A DNA stretch of 64,000 bases from Thiosymbion sp942492625 (GCA_942492625.1 CALOFM010000040.1:1-64000); one strand, 5' to 3'. Positions 19,129 through 28,600 are shown, counted from the stretch's first letter. Notes: generated by a model not told the origin, from the letters alone. Numbers and translations are program-made.

Positions 19129-20061
19129 CTACCGGAAATGGGCTCGCGAATAGTAAATATGGCGAAGGGGGATGCGCTCGCCGTACCCATCCCTGGAAAC
19201 ATCGTCTGTAAGCGTCGGCTCGCGGAAGCGTCGATCCAAGGGGTAAACCCATAAGTCCTTGATCGGTACACTCTGTTTTCCGGAGGGGCCGAGCTTACCG
19301 CGTCCTTTGGTTGGTCCCAGACAGATCCAATTGGCGGCCTTGTAGCAGGTTCCCTGGAAGCGGGGTTTCTCGACAAAGGTCTCCAACAGAACCGGGCGAT
19401 ATCCGTACACCTCTTGCCAGTGGTCGGGGAGTATCCTGGCGGCCTTTGCCAATAGCATGGAAGCGAGATTTTTCGAATGTACCCAGGGCAAGATTAAGAA
19501 TCTGGCGTTATTGACGATCAGGTGGAGATTTCGCTGACGCTGCTCGTGAGTCCAACCGATGTAGCGATCCCGCGGTGCGCTCATCCATGCGGCGGCGCCA
19601 AAGCCGAGCGCGGCGATGGGTTGTTCGGCCGAGTAGACGATATAGCGCAGCTGCGCCCCGGGAAGGGGCTTGTGGCCCAGGTAATGGTAGCGCTGGACGA
19701 GCTCGTTCCAAAAGTGCGATTCGGATTTTTGGTGCACGCGCCGCAACGCCAATGGCGTGAGCGCCTGGGCTGGTTTGTCGAGCGGTCGTCCCGGATCGCT
19801 GCGCGCGCCGATGCGCACCCGCGGATCGGGTCGCTTGCAGCGCGGCGCAGGCAGCGCGATGAGCCCATCGTCGTGCATCCGCAGCATGGCGACCCGGGCG
19901 GACATGTCCTTCAATCCCCCATCGGCCTTGAGCCACTTGAGCGCCCGGCAGGTCAAGCGCGAGAGCTCGGCACGGGTACGGGCGGGATCCTCGGCGATGA
20001 GACGGCGGATCAGCTCGATTTCATCGGCGAAGAAGTCGCGACCACAGTAGCGATGATTCAT
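19129..20061 (-). CDS. DruA-like DUF4338 protein, IS66-linked
   Basis: 310-residue DUF4338 protein, the family containing DruA of the Druantia defence system. ATG 20061-20059 overlaps the tnpC stop (20060-20058) in an ATGA, indicating translational coupling. Family blocks: HFWNELVQRYHYLGHKPLPG, PIAALGFGAAAWMSAPRDRY, NNARFLILPWV, LASMLLAKAARILP and GTCYKAANWICLGPTKGRGK. No druB-E genes are present, so a Druantia function is not supported. The tight link to tnpC points to an accessory role in this transposon. The catalytic activity of the family is unknown to me. Confidence 0.8.
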   Translation of the reverse strand: MNHRYCGRDFFADEIELIRRLIAEDPARTRAELSRLTCRALKWLKADGGLKDMSARVAMLRMHDDGLIALPAPRCKRPDPRVRIGARSDPGRPLDKPAQALTPLALRRVHQKSESHFWNELVQRYHYLGHKPLPGAQLRYIVYSAEQPIAALGFGAAAWMSAPRDRYIGWTHEQRQRNLHLIVNNARFLILPWVHSKNLASMLLAKAARILPDHWQEVYGYRPVLLETFVEKPRFQGTCYKAANWICLGPTKGRGKLGPSGKQSVPIKDLWVYPLDRRFREPTLTDDVSRDGYGERIPLRHIYYSRAHFR

Positions 20062-21833
20062 GAGCTGTCGTCGATGGGGACTGGCTCGGCGAGTGAGGCG
20101 GGCGGCGCCTGGGAGGGAACGGGACGGCCAAGCGCTGCCCGGCGCGACGCGTCCATCGACCAGGGGAGAAACGGATCGATATCCTGCGGCGCGCCGACGC
20201 CGTTTTCCGCACAGGCGGCGAGATAGCGCGTCAACCAGTGACGGGGGTTGATGCCCCAAAGGGCCAGGGTCTGCAGGATGGCGAAGAGCATGGCGGCCAG
20301 CTGTGCACTCCAGATGCTGCCCGATCCGTAGTAGTTCTTGCGGCCAGTGACCGGCGTACGGATGCTGTTCTCGCCCCGATTGTTGTCCATGGGGACTTCG
20401 GGTTTCTCGACAAACACGGTGAGTCCCGACCAATGCTCGAGCAGGCTGGCGAGCACCTTTTTCTGTTTCGTTCGTGCGCTCTTCGACAAGTCGGCGCCCG
20501 GCGCACTGCCGTGCGTGCCGTCGTCGTCCGGCGTCACCATCCGGGTTGCCTCCGCATGCATGCGTTGCAGCTGCATCTGCAGGGCCTCGTGGTGGCGATG
20601 AAAGGCAGCGGACTGTTGTGCCAGGGGGCGTTGGCGATCCCGCTGCTCGAGACGTAGCCGGTTGAGGTGGTAGAGCGTGCCGATACGTTCCTTCCACTCC
20701 AGCGCCCACTGCTCGAGCTCGGCAAAGGCGCGTCCGGCATCCAGGAAGTCACGGCGCACATGCGCCCAGCAGAAGGCGAGCAGGATGTTCTGCGCCAGGC
20801 GGGCGAGCTTCTTGTAGGCGCTGTAACGATCGCAGACGATCACGACCTTGTCCGCCTGTAGGCCGGCAAAATGCGCACCAGGGACCGCGGCACTGCGACT
20901 GGGGTCGATGCAGTAGAACACCACCGAGGGCGAACGGGTCACCCACAGATACCAGCGCGTTCCGACCTTGCCCTCGATCTGCACGAAGACCTCCCAGCGG
21001 GTCTCGTCGTTGTGGAACAGCTGCTCGCTCATCTGCTTGCAGTACAACGCCTCGAGTACCGGCTCGAACAGCGGGGCGAGGGCTTGCAGGCCACCGGCGA
21101 GCGTGCCGGGCGAGACGGGCAATCCCCGATCTCCCAGATCCTGCAGATAGCGGTTGCTGGGCTGGGCGTAGCGGTATTTGCCCAGGATGACCTCGACCCA
21201 GAAGCTGACGCCATAGTCGCTGCGGGCAAGCAAACGCGGCGGCGGTGGGGCCGTGACGATGACCGGGGTATCCGCGCAGGTGCAGCCGGGATTGCGGGTA
21301 TAGGCCGGGCGGCGAATGCGACGGACATAGGCCTTCACCTCGACCTCGATCACCTTGCTGTGCTCGTCCAGTGCCGGGGTGGGCAGATGGGGCAGTCCAC
21401 AGGTTGGACAGCGCTTCTCCTCGTCCGCCGGATCGATCTCATCGTCAACGATGGGCAAATCCGGTCGCTGGGTGCGCCCATGCCCCCGACTGCCCGGCTG
21501 TTGGCCGCGCTTGCGCCGCGATGGGGTGTCGTCTGTGCCGTCCTGTTCCGATTTCCTCCGGCTGTTCTTCTCGCTCTTTTTCCCGAACAACCGACTCTGG
21601 AGGTCTTTGATCTTGGCGTCTTTGAGAAGGTTCTCCTGCCGCCCCTCCTCAAGCTGGAATTTCAACCGGGCATGTTGTGCTTCCCAATAGTTTGCCCGAC
21701 AGGCGAGATCGATGTGCTCCTGTTTGGTGATCGTGACCCATTGCCGAGAGAAGGGGGAGGAGTGCCCGGCATCGGCGCAGGCGAGCGCTCGCTGCGGCTC
21801 CGGGGTAGGGTTGGGATTTGCCGTGCCTTCCAT
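20058..21833 (-). CDS. tnpC: IS66-type transposase TnpC
   Basis: 591-residue DDE transposase. The N-terminus has a coiled region (ANYWEAQHARLKFQLEEG, KIKDLQSRLFGKKSEKN), then a CPTCGLPHLP zinc ribbon and the RNase-H-like core, with Asp in LFHNDETRWEVF, Asp in VIVCDRYSAYKK and Glu in MDNNRGENSIRT. The region before the last acidic residue carries a long coiled insert (RLRLEQRDRQRPLAQQSAAF). It is a divergent IS66 branch from the copies at 7139 and 17570. The stop overlaps the DruA-like start. The 5' ATG follows AAGG. Confidence 0.88.
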   Translation of the reverse strand: MEGTANPNPTPEPQRALACADAGHSSPFSRQWVTITKQEHIDLACRANYWEAQHARLKFQLEEGRQENLLKDAKIKDLQSRLFGKKSEKNSRRKSEQDGTDDTPSRRKRGQQPGSRGHGRTQRPDLPIVDDEIDPADEEKRCPTCGLPHLPTPALDEHSKVIEVEVKAYVRRIRRPAYTRNPGCTCADTPVIVTAPPPPRLLARSDYGVSFWVEVILGKYRYAQPSNRYLQDLGDRGLPVSPGTLAGGLQALAPLFEPVLEALYCKQMSEQLFHNDETRWEVFVQIEGKVGTRWYLWVTRSPSVVFYCIDPSRSAAVPGAHFAGLQADKVVIVCDRYSAYKKLARLAQNILLAFCWAHVRRDFLDAGRAFAELEQWALEWKERIGTLYHLNRLRLEQRDRQRPLAQQSAAFHRHHEALQMQLQRMHAEATRMVTPDDDGTHGSAPGADLSKSARTKQKKVLASLLEHWSGLTVFVEKPEVPMDNNRGENSIRTPVTGRKNYYGSGSIWSAQLAAMLFAILQTLALWGINPRHWLTRYLAACAENGVGAPQDIDPFLPWSMDASRRAALGRPVPSQAPPASLAEPVPIDDSS

Positions 21834-22143
21834 GGACCTTGCTTATACAAGGCTTTTCCTCCTGTGTCCCGCACTATTTTCGCCCGCGATCGTCGTGCGC
21901 GAGAACGCGCCACGGTTCACAACGCAGCGCCGCTGGTCACCCCTTGCCGCGCTTCCTGGCGCCGATGCCTCCGGAGCGCAGAGCGCCGGGAAACGCGTGA
22001 CACCACGGAGCGGTGTCACGAGCGCGCGGAGGGGAAACGGTGCGCACCGTCAACTGAGCCGAACCAGGATCGGTATTGTTGTATTCCGCAAGGATGGGCT
22101 GACCGAATATTTACCACGAATACAGATTAACTTATTGATATAA
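21834..22143. other. gap between tnpB and tnpC
   Basis: 310 bases without a supported gene. The end near tnpB is AT-rich (22080-22143). IS66 genes are normally closely packed, so the gap is unusual; it may hold a separate promoter for tnpC. Confidence 0.4.
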
Positions 22144-22503
22144 CTATAGAACAGTCTTGTAGTTCAATGCCTTGTGCGGGGTGAGATGACGCAGATCATA
22201 ACCGGCGAGCAGCCAGTCGAGCTCCTGCCCGGCGAGTGTGATGACCGGCCCCTGCAGATGCACCGGCCACTTGAAGCGGTGCTGCTCCAGGCGCTTGTGC
22301 CACAGGCAGAAACCGTTGCGTTCCCAGTACAAACATTTCACCGCATCGCGCCGACGGTTGGTGAAGACATAGAGCGTTGCGGCGAATGGATCCAATCCCA
22401 GGCTCTGCTCGACCAGAACCGCCAAGGATTGCATGCCTTTGCGAAAATCCACCGGCTCGCGGCACAGGTATACCCGCGCCAGATCGGTGTCGGGGCGCAT
22501 CAT
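22144..22503 (-). CDS. tnpB: IS66 accessory protein TnpB
   Basis: 119-residue IS66 Orf2 (TnpB), required with TnpA and TnpC for transposition. It has the family sequence VYLCREPVDFRKGMQSLAVL, LYVFTNRRRDAVKCLYWERN and GFCLWHKRLEQHRFKWP. The start ATG 22503-22501 overlaps the tnpA stop (22502-22500) in ATGA. The C-terminal part (LAGYDLRHLTPHKALNYKTV) is longer than in many TnpB proteins. Confidence 0.9.
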   Translation of the reverse strand: MMRPDTDLARVYLCREPVDFRKGMQSLAVLVEQSLGLDPFAATLYVFTNRRRDAVKCLYWERNGFCLWHKRLEQHRFKWPVHLQGPVITLAGQELDWLLAGYDLRHLTPHKALNYKTVL

Positions 22504-22838
22504 CGCCGTGTCTGCGACAAGACCAGCAGCTGCTCGATCAAGCCCGGGTCCGCGCTGCCATCCCATTCCAGAACCAAGCCGTTGGGAAAGTGCAGGCGCT
22601 GCGCGCCGACGCTCTTTCCGGGCCTGCGTATCCGGACTTCGGCGAAACCCACCGCTTCGGGGCTGTCGATGAAGCCGAGCAGCTTCAGACGCCGGTGCCA
22701 GTGATAGAGCTGCTGCAAGCTCAGAGCGTGCTGCTCGGCGTATGCCTTCAGGCTCAGACCTCGTGCCCGGCAGCTTCGCACATGCGCAAGCCACTCACGC
22801 TGACGCGCGGTCGGTACACGATTGGATACACTCGCCAT
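22500..22838 (-). CDS. tnpA: IS66 accessory protein TnpA
   Basis: 112-residue IS66 Orf1 (TnpA), a helix-turn-helix protein: RQREWLAHVRSCRARGLSLK, AYAEQHALSLQQLYHWHRRL, then the basic FAEVRIRRPG strand. ATG 22838 follows GGAGG. It is the first gene of the element. Confidence 0.88.
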   Translation of the reverse strand: MASVSNRVPTARQREWLAHVRSCRARGLSLKAYAEQHALSLQQLYHWHRRLKLLGFIDSPEAVGFAEVRIRRPGKSVGAQRLHFPNGLVLEWDGSADPGLIEQLLVLSQTRR

Positions 22839-22919
22839 GGTCGCCTCCGGTTGTTATTCCCGGAACGAACCATGCCGCGAGCCACGCGGCTACGGTAGGT
22901 GTGGTTTATGGAGCACTTA

Positions 22920-23282
22920 CCTTTTTTCTTTCCTACCGTCGGCATCTCGGGCTGTTGCTGGGTGCTGAACTCAAACCCGATTACCGCTTGGTGCGCACCA
23001 GAAATGGGAAAACGCGTGCACACCACGATTTCCCTTTCGTCCTGGCGAATAGTCCCTCCAAGACAGGGACACAGGGGCGCACCAAAATGCGAAATTGCGT
23101 AGTGTGTACCATTCTTACCGCCCGCGCACGGAGGGCGCGGCTAGGGCGCGCTACATTCTTGGTAGCTTATATTCTAATGCGGCAAAAGAACAAAAATTTC
23201 AGTTTCTAATCTTGCCATCTACTATCCTCTAACCTAAGTTAGATCTGTAGGACAGACATGGTTTTGGAATCCTTCTGCTTCG
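22920..23282. other. gene-free interval
   Basis: No supported gene. Sequence becomes AT-rich after 23160, which fits a border between the transposon and the following exported-protein genes. Confidence 0.4.
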
Positions 23283-23338
23283 TTGACCTAGTGTGCTGAC
23301 CCGTTAATTCGAACTACCAGGACGTGACACTAGGTCAA
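23283..23338. repeat. 12-bp perfect inverted repeat
   Basis: TTGACCTAGTGT (23283-23294) and ACACTAGGTCAA (23327-23338) are exact inverted repeats 32 bases apart, in non-coding sequence. It could be an operator, a hairpin terminator or a recombination site; no partner elsewhere in the window. Confidence 0.5.
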
Positions 23339-23463
23339 TATGTTGTGCAGTGCTGTTTGGTAACCGGTATTAAGTGTGGGACCTCTCGCAGGGCTTATCC
23401 ACAAATGACACTGGGGGGCAGCATGAAACGTACAGTAAATTGGGCAGTAGCTGGTATAAACGG

Positions 23464-23515
23464 ATGCTGATAAAGTAATCAGCATTCTCCATTGGAGTTT
23501 TGACTTTCAATGGGG
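23464..23515 (+). promoter_or_regulatory. 5' leader with two hairpins, second covering the ribosome site
   Basis: ATGCTGAT (23464-23471) pairs with ATCAGCAT (23478-23485). Directly after, CTCCATTG (23487-23494) can pair with CAATGG...AG (about 23508-23517), which covers the GGGGAGGA ribosome site of the gene starting at 23525. The layout suggests translational control of the exported protein. Confidence 0.4.
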
Positions 23516-23524
23516 AGGAACTCT

Positions 23525-24349
23525 ATGCCGATCGGAAAGTATCGCTGGTGCACGCCGGGGCCGCGTTCCCGGTATGTAATGTCGGTCCTGGTTGGCTTTC
23601 TCGCCGCGACGGGCATGGCGATCGGGCAGGAGGGCACCTCCGGAATGTCCCCCGCCACCTTGGACGAGTTGGCGACAAACGCGAACATCATCTTCGTCGG
23701 CACGGTGACGGGGCCGGGCGCGTCCTCCGCGGAGGGTGCCGTCGAGGCCAGGATCGAGACCACGTTGAAGGCGCCCGTGCAGCTCGGCCCACTGGACGGC
23801 GCGCTCGTGATTCTCGTTCAGGGGCAGGCAGGAGCGCTGGCGGCGAACGACCGTTACGTGTTCTTCACACAGACACAGCTGCTCGGAGACCGGCTGACCC
23901 TCCGGGAAATCGGTCGTACCCAGGCCGCTGCGGCCGGCGCGCTCTCGAAGGAGCTCCAGGAAAGCGATCGACGCGTGGAACGGTTACAACTGAGCACTCG
24001 TCTCAAGGCCGCCGACGCGGTGATCGTCGGCAGGGTCATGACGGTCCAGCGGGACATGCCGGAACCGGCGGTCCCGGTCTCGGAGCACGATCCGCAATGG
24101 ATGCGCGCGACGATTGAGGTCGAGGACGTGCTCTCCGGCGCGGTCAACGCGAAGGAGTTGGCGCTGGTCTTTCCCGGAACCATGGACGTCGCGTGGGTCG
24201 GAGTTCCGCGGCCCGAGGAAGGCCAGCAGGCGGTTTGGTTGCTGACGTCCGACCCCGATCTCGGCGCATACAAGGTACTAGATCCCCTGGACGTGCAGTC
24301 CGTACAGCGGACCGACGAGATCGGCAGTCTGCTGCAGCCGTTGCAGTAG
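23525..24349 (+). CDS. exported protein with two repeated halves, unknown function
   Basis: 274 residues, unrecognised. ATG 23525 follows GGGGAGGAA; an upstream start at 23510 is less likely. A signal-like segment VMSVLVGFLAATGMAIGQEG follows a basic N-terminus. The mature part has two related halves. Half one (residues ~50-140) reads ANIIFVGTVTGPG...VEARIETTLKAPVQ...RYVFFTQTQLL. Half two (~160-260) reads ADAVIVGRVMTVQ...ATIEVEDVLSGAV...QQAVWLLTSDPD. The pattern (a flux of beta strands, 'vG.V', 'v.. vLkg', 'y.vf/vwll') suggests two copies of one beta domain. It is followed 105 bases later by a BNR-repeat exported protein, probably an operon. Confidence 0.65.
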   Translation: MPIGKYRWCTPGPRSRYVMSVLVGFLAATGMAIGQEGTSGMSPATLDELATNANIIFVGTVTGPGASSAEGAVEARIETTLKAPVQLGPLDGALVILVQGQAGALAANDRYVFFTQTQLLGDRLTLREIGRTQAAAAGALSKELQESDRRVERLQLSTRLKAADAVIVGRVMTVQRDMPEPAVPVSEHDPQWMRATIEVEDVLSGAVNAKELALVFPGTMDVAWVGVPRPEEGQQAVWLLTSDPDLGAYKVLDPLDVQSVQRTDEIGSLLQPLQ

Positions 24350-24453
24350 CGTTCCGGCACGAAGGCGGATTGGGGCAGGTGTTCCGCCCCCAGGGCCAAG
24401 GGCCATTTGCCGAGCGCGACTGGGAACCGTTCCGGCTTCCGGAGGATAGAGCC

Positions 24454-26928
24454 ATGAAGACGCCGCCGTTCCTCGCCATTCCACTGGCACTCAGCCTGGC
24501 GCCCGCGCCCCTGGCGTCGGCCGCCGATCCGGCGCCGCAAGTCACGGTGGTCAACATGATCCCCGCGAGCTTCGGCAACGAGACCAACCAGGACAGCGAA
24601 CCGAACCTCGCCGTCAATCCGCGCGATCCGATGAAGATCGCCGGATCGGCCTTCACCAGCGGCGCGGGCGTCTGCCCGAAAGACCTCGCGCCGATCTTCG
24701 TGTCGCCGGACGAGGGCGCGACCTGGGCCCTGAACTGCATCGTGCCGAGCGACGCATCGGGCATGACCAGCGACATCACCGTGCGCTTCGCCGAGGAAAG
24801 CGACAACCTCTATGCTGGCATCCTCCGCCGGCCCGGTTCCCTGCGCTTGAACATCTTGCGCACGACGGATTTCATGGGCGCCTCGACCATGACGGTTCTC
24901 GAGGACCGCAACCAGGTCGACCAGCCCTACATCCAGGCGACGACCGTCGGCGGCACGGACCGGGTCTTCGTCGGCAATAACGACTTTGCCGCCGCGGGTG
25001 GCATGACCGCGAGCGTCGACCAATCGCTCGATGCGACGATCCCGGCGCCCGTCTTTACCTCGGTCCGGATCGAGGCGCGGGCGACGTGGGGGCAGGATGG
25101 CCCGCCGATCCGCCCGGCGATCCATCCCGACGGGACGATCTACGCGATCTTCTACGGCTGGCGCAACTTTACCGGAAGCACGGCGACGACCGACGTTGTT
25201 GTGACCCGCGACGACACCGGCGGCGCCGGTCCGACGCCCTTCACCGACTTGACCGACCCGGGGGACGGACTCAACGGACGCCGTGTCGTGACCGGCATCA
25301 CCGTCCCGTGGGCCAACTTCGTCCAGAACGATTTCTGCCAGGAGCGCTTCGTTGGGTCGAACCTCAGCATCGCGACCGACCCGAACAACAGCGACATCGT
25401 CTACATCGCCTGGGCGGAGCGCGTCGGCGCCAACGACTACACGCTTCGCGTCCGCCGATCCGAGGACCGCGGCGCGACCTGGTCGGGCGACTTACACACG
25501 GTTACCAACGCCACCAATCCGGCGCTGGCGATCAACGACGACGGCCTCGTCGGCTTCCTCTACCAGCAGTGCGGCACCGAGGAACCGGGTCAGCTCAAGA
25601 ACGCGCGCTGGGTTACGCATCTCGAGTTCACCGACGACGCCTTCGCGACGACCGAGGATCTGGTGCTCGCAGACGTTCCCGCGGACAGCCCCCTCGCCGA
25701 CGTTCATCCCCTATATCGGCGACTACGTGCACCTGATGACGGTCAGCCGCGACTTCTACGGCATCTTCTCGGCCAACAACACGCCGGACATGGCGAACTT
25801 CCCGAACGGCGTGACCTATCAGCGGGCCGCCGACTTCACAACGAAGGTCCTGCTCAACCCCCAGGGCCGCGAGGTGAAGCCGTCCATCGACCCGTTCTTC
25901 GTCAAGGTCAGGCCGTCCCGGAAGCCCGAGACGGTCTATAGATACGCGGCCAAGATCGTCTGCGGCATCCAGGAAGACCCCGCGGGCATGCGGCTCTCGC
26001 GCGCGGCTTCTACGCGACCGCCGTCAACATCCATAATCCGAACGACGAGCCGGTCACGTTCAAGAAATCGCTTTCGCTGACCTTCCCGCCGCCGAAGCAG
26101 CGGCCCGGGAAGGTGATCCCGATCGCCGAGGACAAGCTCGGGCCGGATCAGGCGCTGGAGGTAGATTGCATCGACATCCGCCAGAGGCTGTTCCCGAACG
26201 GCTTCCCGCGGCCCTACATCAAGGGCTTCGTAACCCTCGTCTCGCCGATGAGCCTGGACGTCACTGCCGTCTACACCTCGCGCTCGCTCGATCAGAGGAT
26301 CTGCTGCGACCGGCAGGGCGGAGGCGACGGAATGCACGGGCGAAAGGATTGCTGCGGACGCGACGAGTGCAGCGACAGGGATCGCCAGTGCTGCCGGGAC
26401 CACAAACGCGACTGCCCGTCCTGCTGCTACACGCTGGCGGGTGCCCACAGCAGCATCGACGTCGAGCAGATCGCCGAGCGCGTCATGGAGCGTATCCCAC
26501 CTGACGACGAGAAGCCGGATCTCCCCGATCTGGTGCCGATCGAGCCGTTTGGGCCGCCGCCGTCCGACAGCCCAGGCCTGCTGCCGCAACGCTTCTGCGT
26601 CCTGCCGGACGACGGCTTCGCCCCAGCCGACGACATCCGCGTGATCGTGCGGAACCAGGGTGCGGGTCCGGCAGGTCAGTCGATCACCGAAGTCCAGTTC
26701 ATCAGCCCGACGCAAGGCCCAGTCGGAACATCCTCTCAGATCACGGACCCGCTCGATCCGGACGGGGGACAGATCGCCCTCGACTTCACGATCCCGGACG
26801 GCTGCTATCCCGGCGGCGGACAGGGTTGCAACTTCAGGATCAGGGTGAACGCCGGGGAACCTGGGATCGAAGAGACCACCGAGGCCAACAACGCTGCGTC
26901 TGGCGGTTGCCCGGGCGTCGTGCCCTGA
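24454..26928 (+). pseudogene. exported BNR-repeat / Cys-rich / CARDB protein, two frameshifts
   Basis: ATG 24454 after GGAGGA starts a signal peptide (MKTPPFLAIPLALSLAPAPL, ASAAD). The N-terminal ~410 residues are sialidase-like with Asp-boxes FVSPDEGATW and RRSEDRGATW. Near 25700 one base is lost (LADV to TFIPYIGDYVHLMTVSRDFYG), and near 25990 the frame returns (LSRGFYATAVNIHNPNDEPV). The remainder includes a cysteine-rich island (ICCDRQGGG, DCCGRDECSDRDRQCC, CPSCCYTLAG) and a CARDB-like C-terminus (DDIRVIVRNQGAGPAG, NNAASGG). Repaired, the protein would be about 820 residues. The substrate is unknown. Both shifts sit in GC-rich runs, so sequencing error remains possible. Confidence 0.7.
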
Positions 26929-27169
26929 CCGGCACGGCCGGGCTCGCGCCTCCCGGACACAGGTGTACCGCCATCCACGCCTGGGAGGGCAGCCGCATGG
27001 ATCGCCAGCGAATTGTTAGGCCGGGATAGTCATCAATATCCGAAAGGATCGGCGTGTCGGGGTACTCGTGTTCGCTCCTATTGGGCCAAATAGCGGCGCA
27101 TGGGATAGAAGAATTCGAGGCGCAAGCAATAATGATTTATAATCAATAGGTTATTGCGCATAATGCTTT
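26929..27169. other. intergenic with copy of Tn3-end motif
   Basis: Bases 27071-27089 (TTCGCTCCTATTGGGCCAA) match the outer part of the transposon-end motif at 46801-46826. Outside this 19-base block the similarity fades. No gene was seen. Confidence 0.4.
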
Positions 27170-27229
27170 TTATGTAAAGTCAAAGATCCAGAAACAGCAG
27201 TAGCTGTAGGCGAACGACACTTTACATAA
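27170..27229. repeat. inverted pair TTATGTAAAGT / ACTTTACATAA (copy 1)
   Basis: Arms at 27170-27180 and 27219-27229, 38 bases apart, at the 3' end of the decayed Rpn-like gene. An identical pair with a 40-base spacer flanks the 3' end of the second Rpn-like gene (39722-39783). The sequence just outside is also shared (ATTGCG then ATAAT), so it marks a common module border. Confidence 0.6.
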
Positions 27230-27232
27230 CCG

Positions 27233-28273
27233 GACACGCCTTCTTTTTTGCCCCCTTATCACCGATGGTTTGGCCAATTTCGTTGGCGCACGGCGCTCTA
27301 CCGCAGGCCTCAGCGTTCCGCTTGGCTTCCGGCAGCTTTGCGCAGCAACTCCAAGCCTCGTTCTTCCCGGCCGGCCCCGCGCTCGGCGCGCAAGCGGAAC
27401 CGCGTCTCCGCGTCGGCCTCGGCGCAGCAGAATCATGGCTTCACCTCTCGTCGAACAGCCGGTCCTCGCGTCCTTCCTGCGCTTGAGCGACCATCTTCCT
27501 TGGCGAATGCAGCGTTCGGCAAAGCTGCTCATGATCTGTGCCTCTTGGGGTATCTCTCGCAGGTATCTGACGGCGTTCAGTAGTCTCGTTCAGATCCGCA
27601 TACATGTCGATAAGGTCAACGTAGGTTCCGTGTCACGGATCATCCTCGAGGCTTCCCCGGCCCCGGCCAGCGTCGGCATCAGGTGATCGTCACCTTCATC
27701 CGGGTGCTGGGGCGCTAGCGCAGTAGATCCGCGTCAGGTTCAGACGCGATACGATGATATCGAGCAATGTCACGTTCGCCCTCGTAGGCGATGGTGGCCA
27801 GCTCGCAGGCCAGCGAACTCGGCGAGCAAGGCTGTGCCCATAGGTGTGGCGCTTCGCCCTCAAACACCGAGGATCAGCTCGCGGCGATGCACCTGCACCA
27901 AGGCCGCGCCTACGAAGACATTGGATCACCACCGTGATCACGCGATCGATCTCGAGCAGCTCGCCTGAGGTCCGGGCCGTAACATCCAAGCGGTCGCTGG
28001 AGTAGCGGCTCGTGTAGTTGCTCTCCTCCTCGATCACGAACAGCAGCGCTTCGCGCCGACCCGTCCGGCGCACTGTCGTCAGCAGCCCCTCCTGAATCTT
28101 CGCCCGGAAGTGCTCGCCGAGCCGCTCCTTGAAGCTGCTCCTGACGCCAACCGCGCAGCGCCTCGGCGGATGATTTCGCTGCGAGGCGTGACTCCGCCTG
28201 CCTCGCCGCGAACGCGCAGGGCCTGGTGTGGCCAGTCCAGGATGAGGTTCTTGACGTTCTGGTCGTGGCTCAT
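27233..28273 (-). pseudogene. Rpn-like PD-(D/E)XK nuclease family gene, decayed
   Basis: Heavily frameshifted relative of the gene at 39811-40718. Matching pieces are MSHDQNVKNLILDWPHQAL at the start (28273), LLFVIEEESNY in another frame near 28030, and the C-terminal SSFAERCI plus Gln/Gly/Arg-rich stretch near 27530. The family (Rpn recombination-promoting nucleases, DUF4351 tail) is linked to RecA-independent DNA mobility. It diverges from a decayed WGR gene exactly as the 40-kb copy does. Confidence 0.65.
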
Positions 28274-28323
28274 GGGTCGATCTTATACCGATCCATCGGC
28301 GCCGGGTGACAGCAATCGCTGCG

Positions 28324-28364
28324 GGCTCACCGGATGAGCCACCGCCGGTGTTAGACTGCACGGC
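28324..28364 (+). promoter_or_regulatory. conserved 41-nt WGR leader hairpin (copy 2)
   Basis: GGCTC (28324-28328), N7, GAGCC (28336-28340), start codon at 28365. The shared promoter space with the Rpn-like gene, including CGATCCATCGGC, is also conserved at 40735-40801. Confidence 0.55.
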
Positions 28365-28600
28365 ATGGACAGATCCTTCGCAGCATCACGCTTGGGTCAA
28401 TCGCGTGACGGCCCGCTACTACCAGGCTCACCTCGAGAGAGGAACCTGTTCGACGACAGGCCGGAAACGACCCAGTACGGTCGCCCAAACATGTTTTTGG
28501 AATGTCTGCAGATGGAAGGAGACCGGCCAGTCCACACCGTCCTCGACGGCAACCGACGTTACCCGAGAAGAGGAAGGCTCTGTAGACTCCCAGTCGCGGG
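28365..28600 (+). pseudogene. WGR-domain gene, decayed (copy 2)
   Basis: The DNA matches the start of the genes at 5072 and 40802 (ATGGACAGATCCTTCGCAGC, then GCAGCATCACGC and GCCCGCTACTACCAGG). The reading frame is broken within the first 15 codons; out-of-frame pieces of the domain continue to about 28600. No function remains. Confidence 0.65.

Larger units (their letters stand above)
19129..22919 (-). mobile_element. IS66-type element with DruA-like passenger
   Basis: Complete gene set in order tnpA (22838-22500), tnpB (22503-22144), tnpC (21833-20058) and druA (20061-19129), all on the minus strand with ATGA overlaps at tnpA/tnpB and tnpC/druA. A GTAAGTG-like start (minus strand, about 22919) may be the left terminus, but the matching right end was not found. 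Confidence 0.7.

Noticed and set aside
19129..20709. 526-codon extended form of the DruA-like gene
   Set aside because: The part upstream of 20061 is the tnpC gene in another frame; the true start is the ATGA overlap.
19129..22838. Druantia anti-phage system
   Set aside because: Only a DruA-family gene is present, no druB-E, and it belongs to an IS66-type element.
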